Below are positions 20,802-29,282 of a stretch of 64,000 bases of DNA, piece by piece. The stretch's first letter is position 1. Every line of letters begins with the position of its first letter. Both the position numbers and the translations under genes were made by a program. Source of the stretch: Psychrobacter alimentarius. GTDB taxonomy: Bacteria > Pseudomonadota > Gammaproteobacteria > Pseudomonadales > Moraxellaceae. Where the stretch lies: NCBI RefSeq assembly GCF_001606025.1, contig NZ_CP014945.1, forward strand, positions 620,001 through 684,000, given 5' to 3'. The notes beneath the pieces were generated by a model. That model saw only the letters and a list, made by a program, of their open reading frames with translations. It was not told the origin of the DNA and made no database searches.

Positions 20802-20851
20802 TTGATTCACTAAACAACCGTCAGTAATGACGTATTTGAGGAAATAATACA

Positions 20852-21376
20852 ATGGTAGAAAGCAACGCTTCAACTTCCAGTTTGGCTCGCTGGTGGCGTC
20901 AGGTATTGTTTGTCCCTTTATTACATAGTAAGTGGCTGACAGCGGACGCAAGAGCACGTCTGACAAAAAGAGTAGAAAGCGCTGAACAAGGGCATCGTGG
21001 TGAGGTTTTTCTAATTGTAGAAAATCACCTACCCATTCAAGATGCGTATTATATAAATTGTCGTGAACGAGCGATTGATTTATTCAGTGAGTATCGGGTT
21101 TGGGATACCGAAGAAAACACAGGTGTTTTGGTCTATGTCAATATTTGCGAGCACCAGTTAGAAATCGTGGCGGATCGCGGTATCAGTGCTCACGTCAGTC
21201 CCACCGTTTGGCATGCGATGTGCGAAAAGGCAGTATCAGGTATTGCCAACAAAAAAACAGAAGAGAGCGTGGCCGAATTGCTAGATGAGGTGGGGCAGGT
21301 GCTTCGTCAGTATTATCAATTAGAAGACAATCCATCAGGCAATGAGTTGTCCAACACAGTGGTGTTTTTGAAGTAA
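20852..21376 (+). CDS. TPM-domain protein (174 aa)
   Basis: A compact TPM-domain protein without signal peptide or membrane anchor: RLTKRVESAEQGHRGEVFLIVE, then TGVLVYVNICEHQLEIVADRGI and a conserved W-containing segment (PTVWHAMCEKAV). It lies 50 bp after the larger TPM gene behind a GAGGAAA ribosome-binding site, so it is co-transcribed with it and lemA. The lemA-TPM-TPM order is a known conserved neighbourhood. Function unknown, probably at the envelope with LemA. Confidence 0.9.
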   Translation: MVESNASTSSLARWWRQVLFVPLLHSKWLTADARARLTKRVESAEQGHRGEVFLIVENHLPIQDAYYINCRERAIDLFSEYRVWDTEENTGVLVYVNICEHQLEIVADRGISAHVSPTVWHAMCEKAVSGIANKKTEESVAELLDEVGQVLRQYYQLEDNPSGNELSNTVVFLK

Positions 21377-21385
21377 TTGGTGTTA

Positions 21386-21411
21386 AAGGTGACGGTACTG
21401 TCTGTCACCTT
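21386..21411 (+). terminator. Hairpin after the lemA-TPM operon
   Basis: AAGGTGAC (21386-21393) pairs with GTCACCTT (21404-21411). No U-tract follows, so termination is uncertain; its place just after the last stop of the operon is what suggests it. Confidence 0.4.
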
Positions 21412-21588
21412 CGTCCATTCTCTCATTGATGAGATATATAGATTGGTATGGTTGATTTTAGTTTATAGGGTTTTGAGGCAAATTCAAATATAATAGCGCT
21501 TCTATTGATAGAGAAAGTGGATATGCAAATTGCGCGTATCTAATTTTTCTATCAATAGGCTTTAATACAAAACCAGTACTGGAACACT

Positions 21589-22587
21589 ATGATTGATTTA
21601 ATAAAGAAACTACCAAAAGCTGAGCTGCATTTACATATAGAAGGTTCTCTAGAGCCTGAGCTGATGTTTAGGTTGTCCAAAAAGAACCAAGTAGACATTC
21701 CTTATAAAGATATAGAAGATGTACGCAACGCCTATAATTTTACCAATCTACAGACCTTTTTAGATATCTACTATGCGGGCGCTAATGTCCTTCTCACAAA
21801 AGACGATTTTTATGACCTAACGTGGGAATATATCTTGAAGTGTGTCGAAAACAATATCATCCATACTGAGATATTTTTTGATCCACAAACGCATACCGCC
21901 AGAGGCGTTCCTTTTGATGTAGTCATTACAGGCATTAAAGAAGCGCTACAGGATGCCAAAGCCAAATATGGCATCACTTCTTGTATTATCATGTGTTTTT
22001 TAAGACACTTATCACAAGAAGACGCATTTGAAACGTTGGATGCGGCACTCAAATATCAAGATGATATTATCGGTGTAGGTCTGGACTCTTCAGAGCTTGG
22101 CAATCCACCTTCAAAATTTAAAGACGTGTTCAAGAAGGCAAAAGAAGCAGGCTTTAAATTGGTCGCTCATGCAGGCGAAGAAGCCGATTTTTCGTACATC
22201 TATGAAGCATTGGATTTATTGAGTATTCACAGAATTGATCATGGTGTGCAATCTATAAAAAGTGCCGCGTTAATGCAGCGTCTAAAAGACGAGCAAATGC
22301 CGCTCACCGTTTGTCCGAATTCGAACATTGAACTCAAGGTTTTCGAAACTTATAAAGAGCACAATATCAAAGAGCTTTTGGATTATGGCTTAAATGTCAG
22401 TGTCAACTCTGATGATCCAGCGTATTTCAAAGGCTATATGAATCAAAATTTTATCAACTTACACGAAAATATTGAACTGTCAGAAGATGATATTGTGACC
22501 TTGGTAAAAAACTCGTTTAAGTCAGCATTTATCAGTGACGAGTTAAAAGAAGTCTATTTAGCAAAAGTTGATCTTGCTCTACAATGA
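21589..22587 (+). CDS. Adenine deaminase (adenosine deaminase superfamily)
   Basis: A 332-residue cytoplasmic metal-dependent amidohydrolase. Zinc ligands and catalytic residues: HLHIEG near residue 15, LVAHAGEE near 195 (His plus catalytic Glu), HRIDHG near 220, and NSDDPAYF near 275. The start KAELHLHIEGSLEPELMF and the YNFTNLQTFLDIYYAGA segment fit the adenine deaminase subgroup (Aah1-like; a Pseudomonas homologue deaminates adenine) better than classical Add. The likely reaction is adenine to hypoxanthine in purine salvage. Monocistronic with a strong terminator. Adenosine as substrate cannot be excluded. Confidence 0.9.
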   Translation: MIDLIKKLPKAELHLHIEGSLEPELMFRLSKKNQVDIPYKDIEDVRNAYNFTNLQTFLDIYYAGANVLLTKDDFYDLTWEYILKCVENNIIHTEIFFDPQTHTARGVPFDVVITGIKEALQDAKAKYGITSCIIMCFLRHLSQEDAFETLDAALKYQDDIIGVGLDSSELGNPPSKFKDVFKKAKEAGFKLVAHAGEEADFSYIYEALDLLSIHRIDHGVQSIKSAALMQRLKDEQMPLTVCPNSNIELKVFETYKEHNIKELLDYGLNVSVNSDDPAYFKGYMNQNFINLHENIELSEDDIVTLVKNSFKSAFISDELKEVYLAKVDLALQ

Positions 22588-22638
22588 ACTTCGTTTGATT
22601 TCTGACTTAGTCGCATTTAATTGAGTAAACATAAAAAA

Positions 22639-22674
22639 GGCTTAATGGCTGATATAAACCGTTAAGCCTTTTTT
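22639..22674. terminator. Bidirectional terminator between adenine deaminase and sirtuin genes
   Basis: A 10-bp stem with one wobble (22639-22648 with 22659-22668) is flanked by six A on the left and six T on the right. It serves both convergent genes. Confidence 0.85.
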
Positions 22675-22737
22675 AGTGCTACTGTTTTAAACTGCCCATC
22701 ACTTATCTAGCGTCATCTTCTACAAATACCTTTCTAC

Positions 22738-23556
22738 TTATGAGCCAGTGATTTGCTTTACTAGCAAGGGCATTATCAACCCTGCTTTTTCTTTTATGAT
22801 GATATCGACGATGGTGTTCGGCGTTGGGTTTGGATTTATCTCGATAACCTTAGCGCCATTTTGCTTGGCTAACTGTGACAATCCAGCAGCAGGATAGACG
22901 AGGCTGGATGTACCAATACTGATAAACATCTCACAATCAGCAGCAGCCTCTTCTGCGGTCTGCCATGCTTGTACTGGCAACGATTCTCCAAACCAAACAA
23001 TATCTGGTCTGATATAACCATCACAGTGCGAACAAGTGATCAATGCCTCAGCGTCAATCGCATCAACGTCACTGCTATGTAAAACTTCACTACTATGTAA
23101 ATTGTCTGATGTGCTTTTATAAGGTGTCTGGCATTGATTGCAACGATTAAGTGCCAGATTGCCATGCAGATGAGTCACGATACTACCAGCTTGCTCATGC
23201 AAATCATCCACATTTTGAGTGATGAGGGTTAGTTGCTGATGGTTGGCTCTTGCGCGTCGTTGCCAATATGCTAAGGCCTTGTGTGCGGGATTGGGTTTTT
23301 TATTCGCGACCAATTTTCGGCGCCATTGATACCATGACCAGACCAGTGCTGGGTCACGAGAGAATGCCTCTGGTGTGGCTAAATCTTCTGCCTTATAGTT
23401 TTCCCATAAGCCAGTTTGCTTATCCCGAAAAGTAGGAATGCCGCTTTCTGCTGAGATGCCAGCACCAGTTAAAATACAAATGCGCTGTTTTGATACCAAT
23501 AGTTTGGCTGCATCTTGTACTTCTGCTATTAACGCTGGTGATAATTCTGCTAACAT
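22738..23556 (-). CDS. cobB: NAD-dependent protein deacylase, Sir2 family
   Basis: A 272-residue sirtuin. NAD-binding motifs: GAGISAESGIPTFR (about 31-44), TQNVDDLHEQAG, the catalytic His in HLHGNL, and GTSSLVYPAAGL. A four-cysteine zinc module is present (CNQC...CSHC) with an extra Ser/Asp-rich loop between the pairs. WYQWRR carries the Tyr-x-x-Arg pair that marks class III (SIRT5/CobB-like) sirtuins, which bind acidic acyl groups, so desuccinylase as well as deacetylase activity is predicted. It uses NAD to remove acyl groups from protein lysines in the cytoplasm. Divergent from the small membrane protein, 35 bp apart. Confidence 0.93.
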   Translation of the reverse strand: MLAELSPALIAEVQDAAKLLVSKQRICILTGAGISAESGIPTFRDKQTGLWENYKAEDLATPEAFSRDPALVWSWYQWRRKLVANKKPNPAHKALAYWQRRARANHQQLTLITQNVDDLHEQAGSIVTHLHGNLALNRCNQCQTPYKSTSDNLHSSEVLHSSDVDAIDAEALITCSHCDGYIRPDIVWFGESLPVQAWQTAEEAAADCEMFISIGTSSLVYPAAGLSQLAKQNGAKVIEINPNPTPNTIVDIIIKEKAGLIMPLLVKQITGS

Positions 23557-23591
23557 GAGCCAACCCTTGCTAATAATGGATATTTTTTCTC

Positions 23592-23960
23592 ATGATAGAC
23601 GGAATTTGGTGGCTTGTCATATTGTTCGTTGTGATCGCAGCCTTGTGGTTATTGGCAAAGTCGCGTGGCGTCAAAGCAGGCGAGACATCTTATAGCGGGC
23701 AATCAAAACAGACTAAAACCACTGCTAATGATGGTCTACAAAAGACGTCAGCTTTGTTAAAACAGTATTTCCCTAATTATCGAGTCACTCGCAAGGCAAA
23801 TCATTTATTGCTCAGCCAGCAAGACCAGAAAGTTGCGATGATTACGATGGATAAGAAGGTTGCCATAGGCCAGCGACGTCTTGGCAGCGTGCCTGTGATT
23901 AATTATCACCGTGTACCTAGCCGCGCACAACTGACGGCCAACTTGCAAGATATGAAATAG
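23592..23960 (+). CDS. Small single-pass membrane protein (122 aa)
   Basis: One N-terminal membrane segment (about residues 5-22) is followed by a polar linker and a soluble domain (about 45-122; LLKQYFPNYRVTRKANHLLLSQQDQKVAMITMD is the core, then RRLGSVPVINYHRVP). No family is recognised. The ribosome-binding site is poor, and the start lies only 35 bp from the divergent sirtuin gene, so the two share one promoter region. It is the last chromosomal gene before the island. Confidence 0.65.
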   Translation: MIDGIWWLVILFVVIAALWLLAKSRGVKAGETSYSGQSKQTKTTANDGLQKTSALLKQYFPNYRVTRKANHLLLSQQDQKVAMITMDKKVAIGQRRLGSVPVINYHRVPSRAQLTANLQDMK

Positions 23961-24058
23961 ATTAATATTAGCGGAATTTTAGAATGATAGACACACGGCA
24001 AAATACACAAATAGATTTGGGTATAAGTGAGTCATTAGGGTAATACTAGGAAAGGGGT

Positions 24059-24087
24059 AAATACGGTGATTGGTGCGCTCGGCGGGA
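24059..24087. repeat. Left attachment repeat (attL) of the island
   Basis: A 29-bp exact copy of 42905-42933. Its last 17 bases equal the 3' end of the tRNA-Arg gene (CCA, discriminator, acceptor and T-arm start). Weaker similarity extends about 20 bp further left. It marks the left limit of the inserted element. Confidence 0.88.
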
Positions 24088-24146
24088 GTCAATCATAGAC
24101 CTGTAACCCTTTAATTTAAAAGGATTCGAATATATTTTAAATTATT

Positions 24147-24166
24147 TTAACAACGGATTTAACAAC
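24147..24166. repeat. Left-arm copy of a paired TTAACAAC repeat
   Basis: TTAACAAC, two bases, then ATTTAACAAC, 60 bp inside attL. The same pair with identical spacing occurs at 42785-42804 near the integrase start, and similarity extends about 15 bp further right. On the excised circle these would flank the att core on both sides, as expected of integrase arm-binding sites. Confidence 0.55.
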
Positions 24167-24248
24167 ATTTTGTAGTTGTTACTCTTGGCTTATAACGTGG
24201 TAACTTACTCTTAGCTGTTTACAAAATAATTATGCTAATGAAAGTGAG

Positions 24249-24542
24249 TTATCTGATTTTAGCAATTAATATCTTATAAGCTGACTCAACCCATACTTGC
24301 TCACTAGAATAACCATATAGTAAAGGGTTGAAGTCAAAGCTGTTAGCTTCAAAAGTTGTTTTTGCGAGATTGTTCTCCATTATATATTCAAAATCTTGAA
24401 CTAAGCTGTTCAAAGTCTCTAAATTTTCCTTACTTGCAAAGTGAATGATTACATCTGCGTCATTCACTTTAGTATCAGAATACTCCGCCCACCAATTTTG
24501 ATAGAAGTAGGCGTTCATTAGATATATAAATGTATTTATCAT
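24249..24542 (-). CDS. Small hypothetical protein, possibly an immunity protein (97 aa)
   Basis: A 97-residue acidic cytoplasmic protein starting MINTFIYLMNAYFYQNWWAEY. The AYF-x-x-W-x-E start followed by an acidic helical body faintly resembles CdiI-type contact-dependent-inhibition immunity proteins. That is a tentative impression with no cognate toxin in view. It lies 39 bp downstream of the lipoprotein gene and is probably co-transcribed. The AT content fits the island. Confidence 0.55.
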   Translation of the reverse strand: MINTFIYLMNAYFYQNWWAEYSDTKVNDADVIIHFASKENLETLNSLVQDFEYIMENNLAKTTFEANSFDFNPLLYGYSSEQVWVESAYKILIAKIR

Positions 24543-24581
24543 GATGTCTTCTGTAGAGAATTTTCGCTAACTTATTATTCT

Positions 24582-25238
24582 TTATCTGCAAGCTAATTCT
24601 ACTGCTTGCAATGCGGAGTCTCCATAACTATCAAGCATATCAGTAATCTTACAGCCTTCATCAGAACACTTCAATGAAAAGTCCTTGTAGTTGTTAAAAT
24701 CACTGTCTGCAATATCTTCATCACCGTCAAGCAAGATACTAGCGCGCACATTACCATTATCTAGCACCTTATATTTTACATCAGCCGCTTCATCTATTGA
24801 ATAGCCGTTCCCCACGCTTAAGTTCAAGATATAACGAACTTCACTGCAGTCTGAAATTTCATCAGCATAGCCATCATAAGTATTCATGGAATCCGCTTTA
24901 ACAAGAGCAATAGCATTTTGTAAGTCTTTATCTGCGTAAGCAAATAAGGTATCTAAGTCTTCAGCGTTAGGGTTATTTTTTAATGAAAGCACAGCATCGC
25001 GATATAAAAATTTAATGATGTCTTTTTTATGATTATCATTACTAACTGTTTCAGTTGGTTCTTTAGAAGCGTTTTCAATTTTTTCAAGAGCTGGTGTGTT
25101 CACCTTATTATTAGTTTGAATGTCGCTTTTTTCAGGCGCCTGATCGTTACGGCTCTTATCGGTTTGATTGTTGGTACTATCACAAGCTGATAATAAGAGG
25201 GCGGCCACTAAAGGTAGGGTGAAGCCAATTCTTTTCAT
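24582..25238 (-). CDS. Hypothetical lipoprotein (218 aa)
   Basis: A signal peptide with lipobox LSAC (Cys near 19) is followed by an Asn/Asp/Lys/Glu-rich linker (about 20-70) and an acidic domain. That domain contains three spaced cysteines (SDCSEV, LKCSDEGCK) and a fourth at the end, possibly disulphide-bonded. It is predicted to be membrane-anchored in the periplasm or at the outer membrane. I recognise no family. As island cargo it might change the surface, for example against phage adsorption, but nothing in the sequence proves it. Confidence 0.7.
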   Translation of the reverse strand: MKRIGFTLPLVAALLLSACDSTNNQTDKSRNDQAPEKSDIQTNNKVNTPALEKIENASKEPTETVSNDNHKKDIIKFLYRDAVLSLKNNPNAEDLDTLFAYADKDLQNAIALVKADSMNTYDGYADEISDCSEVRYILNLSVGNGYSIDEAADVKYKVLDNGNVRASILLDGDEDIADSDFNNYKDFSLKCSDEGCKITDMLDSYGDSALQAVELACR

Positions 25239-25300
25239 AAAGTAATCCTAATATAATTTTGAAAAATGATAAGTGAATATATCCGCTATTGCGCAAATGT

Positions 25301-25490
25301 GCTCGCTTCGCGCATATTATTGCTCATTTTCGCTCGTTTTTACCTTTTAAAAATGGGTTAACAATATAAGTCATTGTATCTATTGACTATTAAATTATAA
25401 AAAAACCTTTATTGCGCGCGAAAATGGGGTAAAGGGCGCGCAACAACGAGCGAAAACGAGCACAATAATTACAATTTAAAGTGAAGCGAG
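25301..25490. repeat. Long imperfect inverted repeat with GAGCG/CGAGC motifs
   Basis: The left arm (25301-25341) matches the reverse complement of the right arm (25444-25490) over two blocks: CTCGCTTC with GAAGCGAG, and about 24 bases around TTTTCGCTCGTTT. Between them lies a GCGCGC...GCGCGC pair (near 25416-25441). It lies in the 732-bp gap upstream of the defence operon. It could be a replication or transfer site, a recombination scar or a regulatory hairpin. Confidence 0.6.
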
Positions 25491-25683
25491 AACCATATCC
25501 TATCTATTAGCGAATCGAGCTATTACCTATAATAAGTTTCTATACTCATTACCTGACATCCCTATAACTCACCTATCAAAGAACTGATATAATTCCAAGC
25601 ATCTTACCAAACATTCATTTGCTTTAATTTTTATATTTCGATTACGATTTTTATTATCCCATCTCAAACAATAAGACGCTCCT

Positions 25684-25887
25684 ATGACCACTCATAATTA
25701 CTCTCAAACCGCGGCTTTCATCTGAACAGTTGCTGACCTATTGCGCGGTGATTCCAAATGGGCACAGTTTGGGCGTGTGATATTACCTTTTACCTTATTA
25801 CACCGCTTAGAGTGCATATTGAGTGATCATAAAGAAGCCGTTGTTGAGAAGTATGCGGCTATCAAAGAGGGCAGTTTGCCCGAATAG
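25684..25887 (+). pseudogene. Broken N-terminal fragment of Type I methyltransferase HsdM
   Basis: Sixty-seven codons reading like the N-terminus of HsdM: YSQTAAFI, stop, TVADLLRG, then [20 protein letters not shown] replaces the usual TGG (Trp) codon at position 14 (25723-25725), and the frame ends after KEGSLPE where HsdM would continue for over 400 residues. No hsdS or hsdR remains in recognisable form. It is a remnant of an earlier Type I restriction system at the same site. Confidence 0.85.
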
Positions 25888-25970
25888 ATGATAGAAAAAC
25901 AGCTAAAACGTGTCATAAACACGCAATTAATATAAGAAATGAAATTTAAAGATAAAGGTATCTAATCAGT

Positions 25971-28900
25971 ATGCTAATAGATAACGTAGTAGAAAAAGTA
26001 TCAGACACTCTTATTAGTTCGATCCAAGATGATGACAAGCTATCGGTAATGACAGGCCTTTTTTCTATATATGCATATGAATATTTGAAAGAATTACTTG
26101 ATAAAGTTGATTCAGCTCGGCTGCTCTTCTCTCAAGCTAAAGGGTTTGATTATTTAAGCTCATCAGATAATGAGTCTCCATTTGGTGCGTTAAATGGTAC
26201 GGCTTTAGAAAACAAGTTTCGTAATCAGCTAAAACAAAAGGCAGTAGCTCAAGAGTTTGCAAGTTGGTTAGAGAAAAAAGTTTCAGTTCGACTGGTTCAA
26301 CAGATTGGTGCCGTTCATCAACATGTCATACATGTAGATTCAATATTTGAATCAGTTGCTATCAATGGGGCCCAATTTAACGGTCAAGGTCTGGGTCTAA
26401 CTGAATCTAAGGGTTTTGATATGATAACCCTTGCAAATGCTGACCAAGCTAAAGAGTTGCTTGCATTCTTTAATCGAGTTTGGAGTAGTAAAGCACAAGT
26501 CAAAGAAGCTAAAGAGCTTTATCAAGCAGAATTAGCAAAGCTAACTTCGGACCAAACACCCCAATTTATTTACTTTATTACTTTGTATAGTATCTTTAAA
26601 GGCTTTATTGGTGAGCTACAAGAAGATAAGATCTTGAAAATAAAAACAGGTTTTAAAGATACTATCGTCTGGAATAAGCTCTATAAGTTTCAAAAGGATG
26701 GCGTGTTAGGTGCAATCAATAAGCTAGAACACTTCAACGGATGTATTATTGCTGATAGTGTAGGCTTAGGTAAAACATTCGAGGCACTTGCTGTAATTAA
26801 GTACTATGAGCTTCGTAATGATAAGGTCTTAGTGCTCTGTCCAAAAAAATTGCGTGATAATTGGTTGATCTATACACAGAACGATAAGCGTAACCTACTT
26901 GCAAGTGACCGTTTTAATTATGATGTGCTAAACCATACGGACATGAGTCGTACCACTGGGTTCTCAGGAGATATAAACCTTGAAACTATTAATTGGGGTA
27001 ATTATGACCTAGTCGTAATTGATGAGTCTCATAACTTTAGAAATAATAATCCTAAAAAAGATGGGCGTAATCGCTATCAAAGGTTACTTGAGGATATCAT
27101 CCAAGCTGGCGTAAAAACGAAAGTACTGATGCTTTCTGCCACACCAGTAAATAACCGCTTGAATGATATGAAAAACCAAGTTGCCTTTATTACTGAAGCA
27201 AATGACCATGCTTTGCTAGATCATGGTATTAGCAGTATTGAAGGAACATTAAGGCAAGCGCAAACAAGGTTTTCAAAATGGGCGGAACAAGATCCTGATG
27301 AGCGTACTTCAAAAGATTTGCTTGATTCAATGAACTTTGATTATTTTAAGTTGCTTGATATTTATACTATTGCTCGTTCTCGTAAACATATTGAAAAGTA
27401 TTATGGCACCTCAGACATGGGGAAATTCCCTACACGTCTGCTACCAATCAACCTTAAGGCTTCAATAGACCTAAAGGATCAGTTCCCACCTTTAGAAGAA
27501 GTAAATAAAAATATCCGTAGGCTCTCATTAGCGTTCTACTCACCAATAAAGTACGTCAGAGTCGATAAAAAAGCTGAATACGCCAGAAGGTATGATCAAG
27601 AAGTTAAAGGCGGAAAAAGTGTATTTAAACAGATTGATCGCGAAGAAAGCTTGATCCATCTTATCCGCATTAACTTATTGAAGCGTATGGAAAGCTCCAT
27701 TCACTCGTTCACATTAACACTAGAAAAATTATTGACGCAAGTGAATGTGTTGCTAGAAAAAATAGAGCATTTTGACTCCAATCTGATGAGTGAGGAAACA
27801 GAAGAGTTTGCAGCTCCATCAATTGAAGAAATCGATGATCTAGAGTTTGAATCTCCGGAGTTAGCGCCATACCTAATAGGTAATAAAACAAAAGTTCGTA
27901 TCCAAGATATGGATTTAATAAGGTTCACTCAAGATCTAGAAGCAGATAGTGTTTTTCTTCAAGAGATCCTACGTGTATCTAAAAGTATAGATGCAGCACG
28001 AGATGCAAAGCTATTAATGCTAAAAAGTAATTATTCTGATAAATGTAAAAACCCAATAAACGGAAATAATAAAAAAGTAATCATTTTTACAGCATTTGCT
28101 GATACAGCGGAGTACCTATATAAAAATATTTCTCCATGGGCCAAGCAAGAGCTAGGTCTCCATTCAGCCATTATCACAGGGCAACGTACAGAAACGACTT
28201 TACGTGGACCTGATGGTAAGAAGTTCAAAACAGACTTGAACAGTCTTCTTACTCACTTCTCACCTAAATCGAAAGAACGTGACAAAGTATTCCCTGAGTT
28301 TAAAGAAGAGATTGATATTTTAATTGCTACTGATTGTATTTCAGAAGGTCAGAATCTTCAGGACTGTGATTATCTCATCAACTATGATATTCACTGGAAT
28401 CCAGTTCGCATCATTCAGCGTTTTGGTCGTATTGATCGTTTAGGTTCAACCAATGATGTCATTCAGCTTGTTAACTTTTGGCCAAACATGGAATTAGATG
28501 AGTATATTAATCTTGAAGCTAGAGTTAGTGGTCGAATGGTCTTACTTGATATCTCAGCAACAGGTGAAGAAAATATAATTGAGCAAGACCCAAAAATAAA
28601 CAAAGGGATGAATGACCTTGAGTATCGCAGAAAGCAGCTTGAACAGCTTCAAAATGCCGTCGTAGACCTTGAGGAAATATCTGGTGGGGTATCAATCACA
28701 GATCTCACTCTCAATGACTTCAGAATGGATTTAACAGGCTTTATTAGTAATAATGAGCAAGATAATACTAGCTTGCTAGAGCAAACTCCAATTGGTTTGT
28801 TCGCTCCTGTGATTATATCTAAAGAAGCATTTGAATCAGAATCAAGCCAGTTTGCAGGATTACAGGATGAGGTTGAACCAGGTGTTATTTTCTGTCTAAA

Positions 28901-29282
28901 AGATATCAAGGGTAAAGTGCAAGTTGAAGACAGCTATTCTCTCGCACCTTACTATCTTGTTTATGTCTCTGATGAAGAAGAGGTTTTACTTTCCTTTACT
29001 CAGTCCAAGAATATTCTTGATCTATGTAAAAAGCTAGGGTCAGAGCTAACCGAGATTAGCCAGTCCAGTACAGCTTATCAAGAGTTTGCTAGCAGAACTA
29101 AAAATGGTAAACAGATGAAACATTATCAAAATCTTTTATCGAAAGCAGTGGAGAATATTGCTGGTAAAAGCGAAGAGATTGGTGCTGTGAGCTTGTTTAA
29201 TAGAGGCGGAACAGTCTTATCAGCATCTAGCACTCAAAACGTGAATGACTTTGAAGTGATTAGTTATATGGTTGTCTTGTAA
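25971..29282 (+). CDS. PLD-like/SNF2-family helicase, first gene of defence operon
   Basis: An 1103-residue superfamily 2 helicase. The N-terminal 210 residues look like the PLD-like module of such helicases (NGAQFNGQGLGL in place of the GSSNFT-type motif) but lack a clear HKD, so the module may be inactive. Helicase motifs: Walker A DSVGLGKT near 265, DESHNFRN near 351, LSATPVNNR near 385, and C-terminal EGQNLQDCDYLINYDIHWNP and QRFGRIDR at about 795-825. This is a SNF2/HepA-like translocase acting on DNA. The stop overlaps the next start (TAATG), so the two are coupled. The DNA is AT-rich. Family assignment is firm; its role in defence is inferred from the genes beside it. Confidence 0.9.
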   Translation: MLIDNVVEKVSDTLISSIQDDDKLSVMTGLFSIYAYEYLKELLDKVDSARLLFSQAKGFDYLSSSDNESPFGALNGTALENKFRNQLKQKAVAQEFASWLEKKVSVRLVQQIGAVHQHVIHVDSIFESVAINGAQFNGQGLGLTESKGFDMITLANADQAKELLAFFNRVWSSKAQVKEAKELYQAELAKLTSDQTPQFIYFITLYSIFKGFIGELQEDKILKIKTGFKDTIVWNKLYKFQKDGVLGAINKLEHFNGCIIADSVGLGKTFEALAVIKYYELRNDKVLVLCPKKLRDNWLIYTQNDKRNLLASDRFNYDVLNHTDMSRTTGFSGDINLETINWGNYDLVVIDESHNFRNNNPKKDGRNRYQRLLEDIIQAGVKTKVLMLSATPVNNRLNDMKNQVAFITEANDHALLDHGISSIEGTLRQAQTRFSKWAEQDPDERTSKDLLDSMNFDYFKLLDIYTIARSRKHIEKYYGTSDMGKFPTRLLPINLKASIDLKDQFPPLEEVNKNIRRLSLAFYSPIKYVRVDKKAEYARRYDQEVKGGKSVFKQIDREESLIHLIRINLLKRMESSIHSFTLTLEKLLTQVNVLLEKIEHFDSNLMSEETEEFAAPSIEEIDDLEFESPELAPYLIGNKTKVRIQDMDLIRFTQDLEADSVFLQEILRVSKSIDAARDAKLLMLKSNYSDKCKNPINGNNKKVIIFTAFADTAEYLYKNISPWAKQELGLHSAIITGQRTETTLRGPDGKKFKTDLNSLLTHFSPKSKERDKVFPEFKEEIDILIATDCISEGQNLQDCDYLINYDIHWNPVRIIQRFGRIDRLGSTNDVIQLVNFWPNMELDEYINLEARVSGRMVLLDISATGEENIIEQDPKINKGMNDLEYRRKQLEQLQNAVVDLEEISGGVSITDLTLNDFRMDLTGFISNNEQDNTSLLEQTPIGLFAPVIISKEAFESESSQFAGLQDEVEPGVIFCLKDIKGKVQVEDSYSLAPYYLVYVSDEEEVLLSFTQSKNILDLCKKLGSELTEISQSSTAYQEFASRTKNGKQMKHYQNLLSKAVENIAGKSEEIGAVSLFNRGGTVLSASSTQNVNDFEVISYMVVL

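Noticed and set aside
24071..24087. A second tRNA-Arg at attL
   Set aside because: Only the last 17 bases of the tRNA are present; no D-arm, anticodon or acceptor 5' strand.
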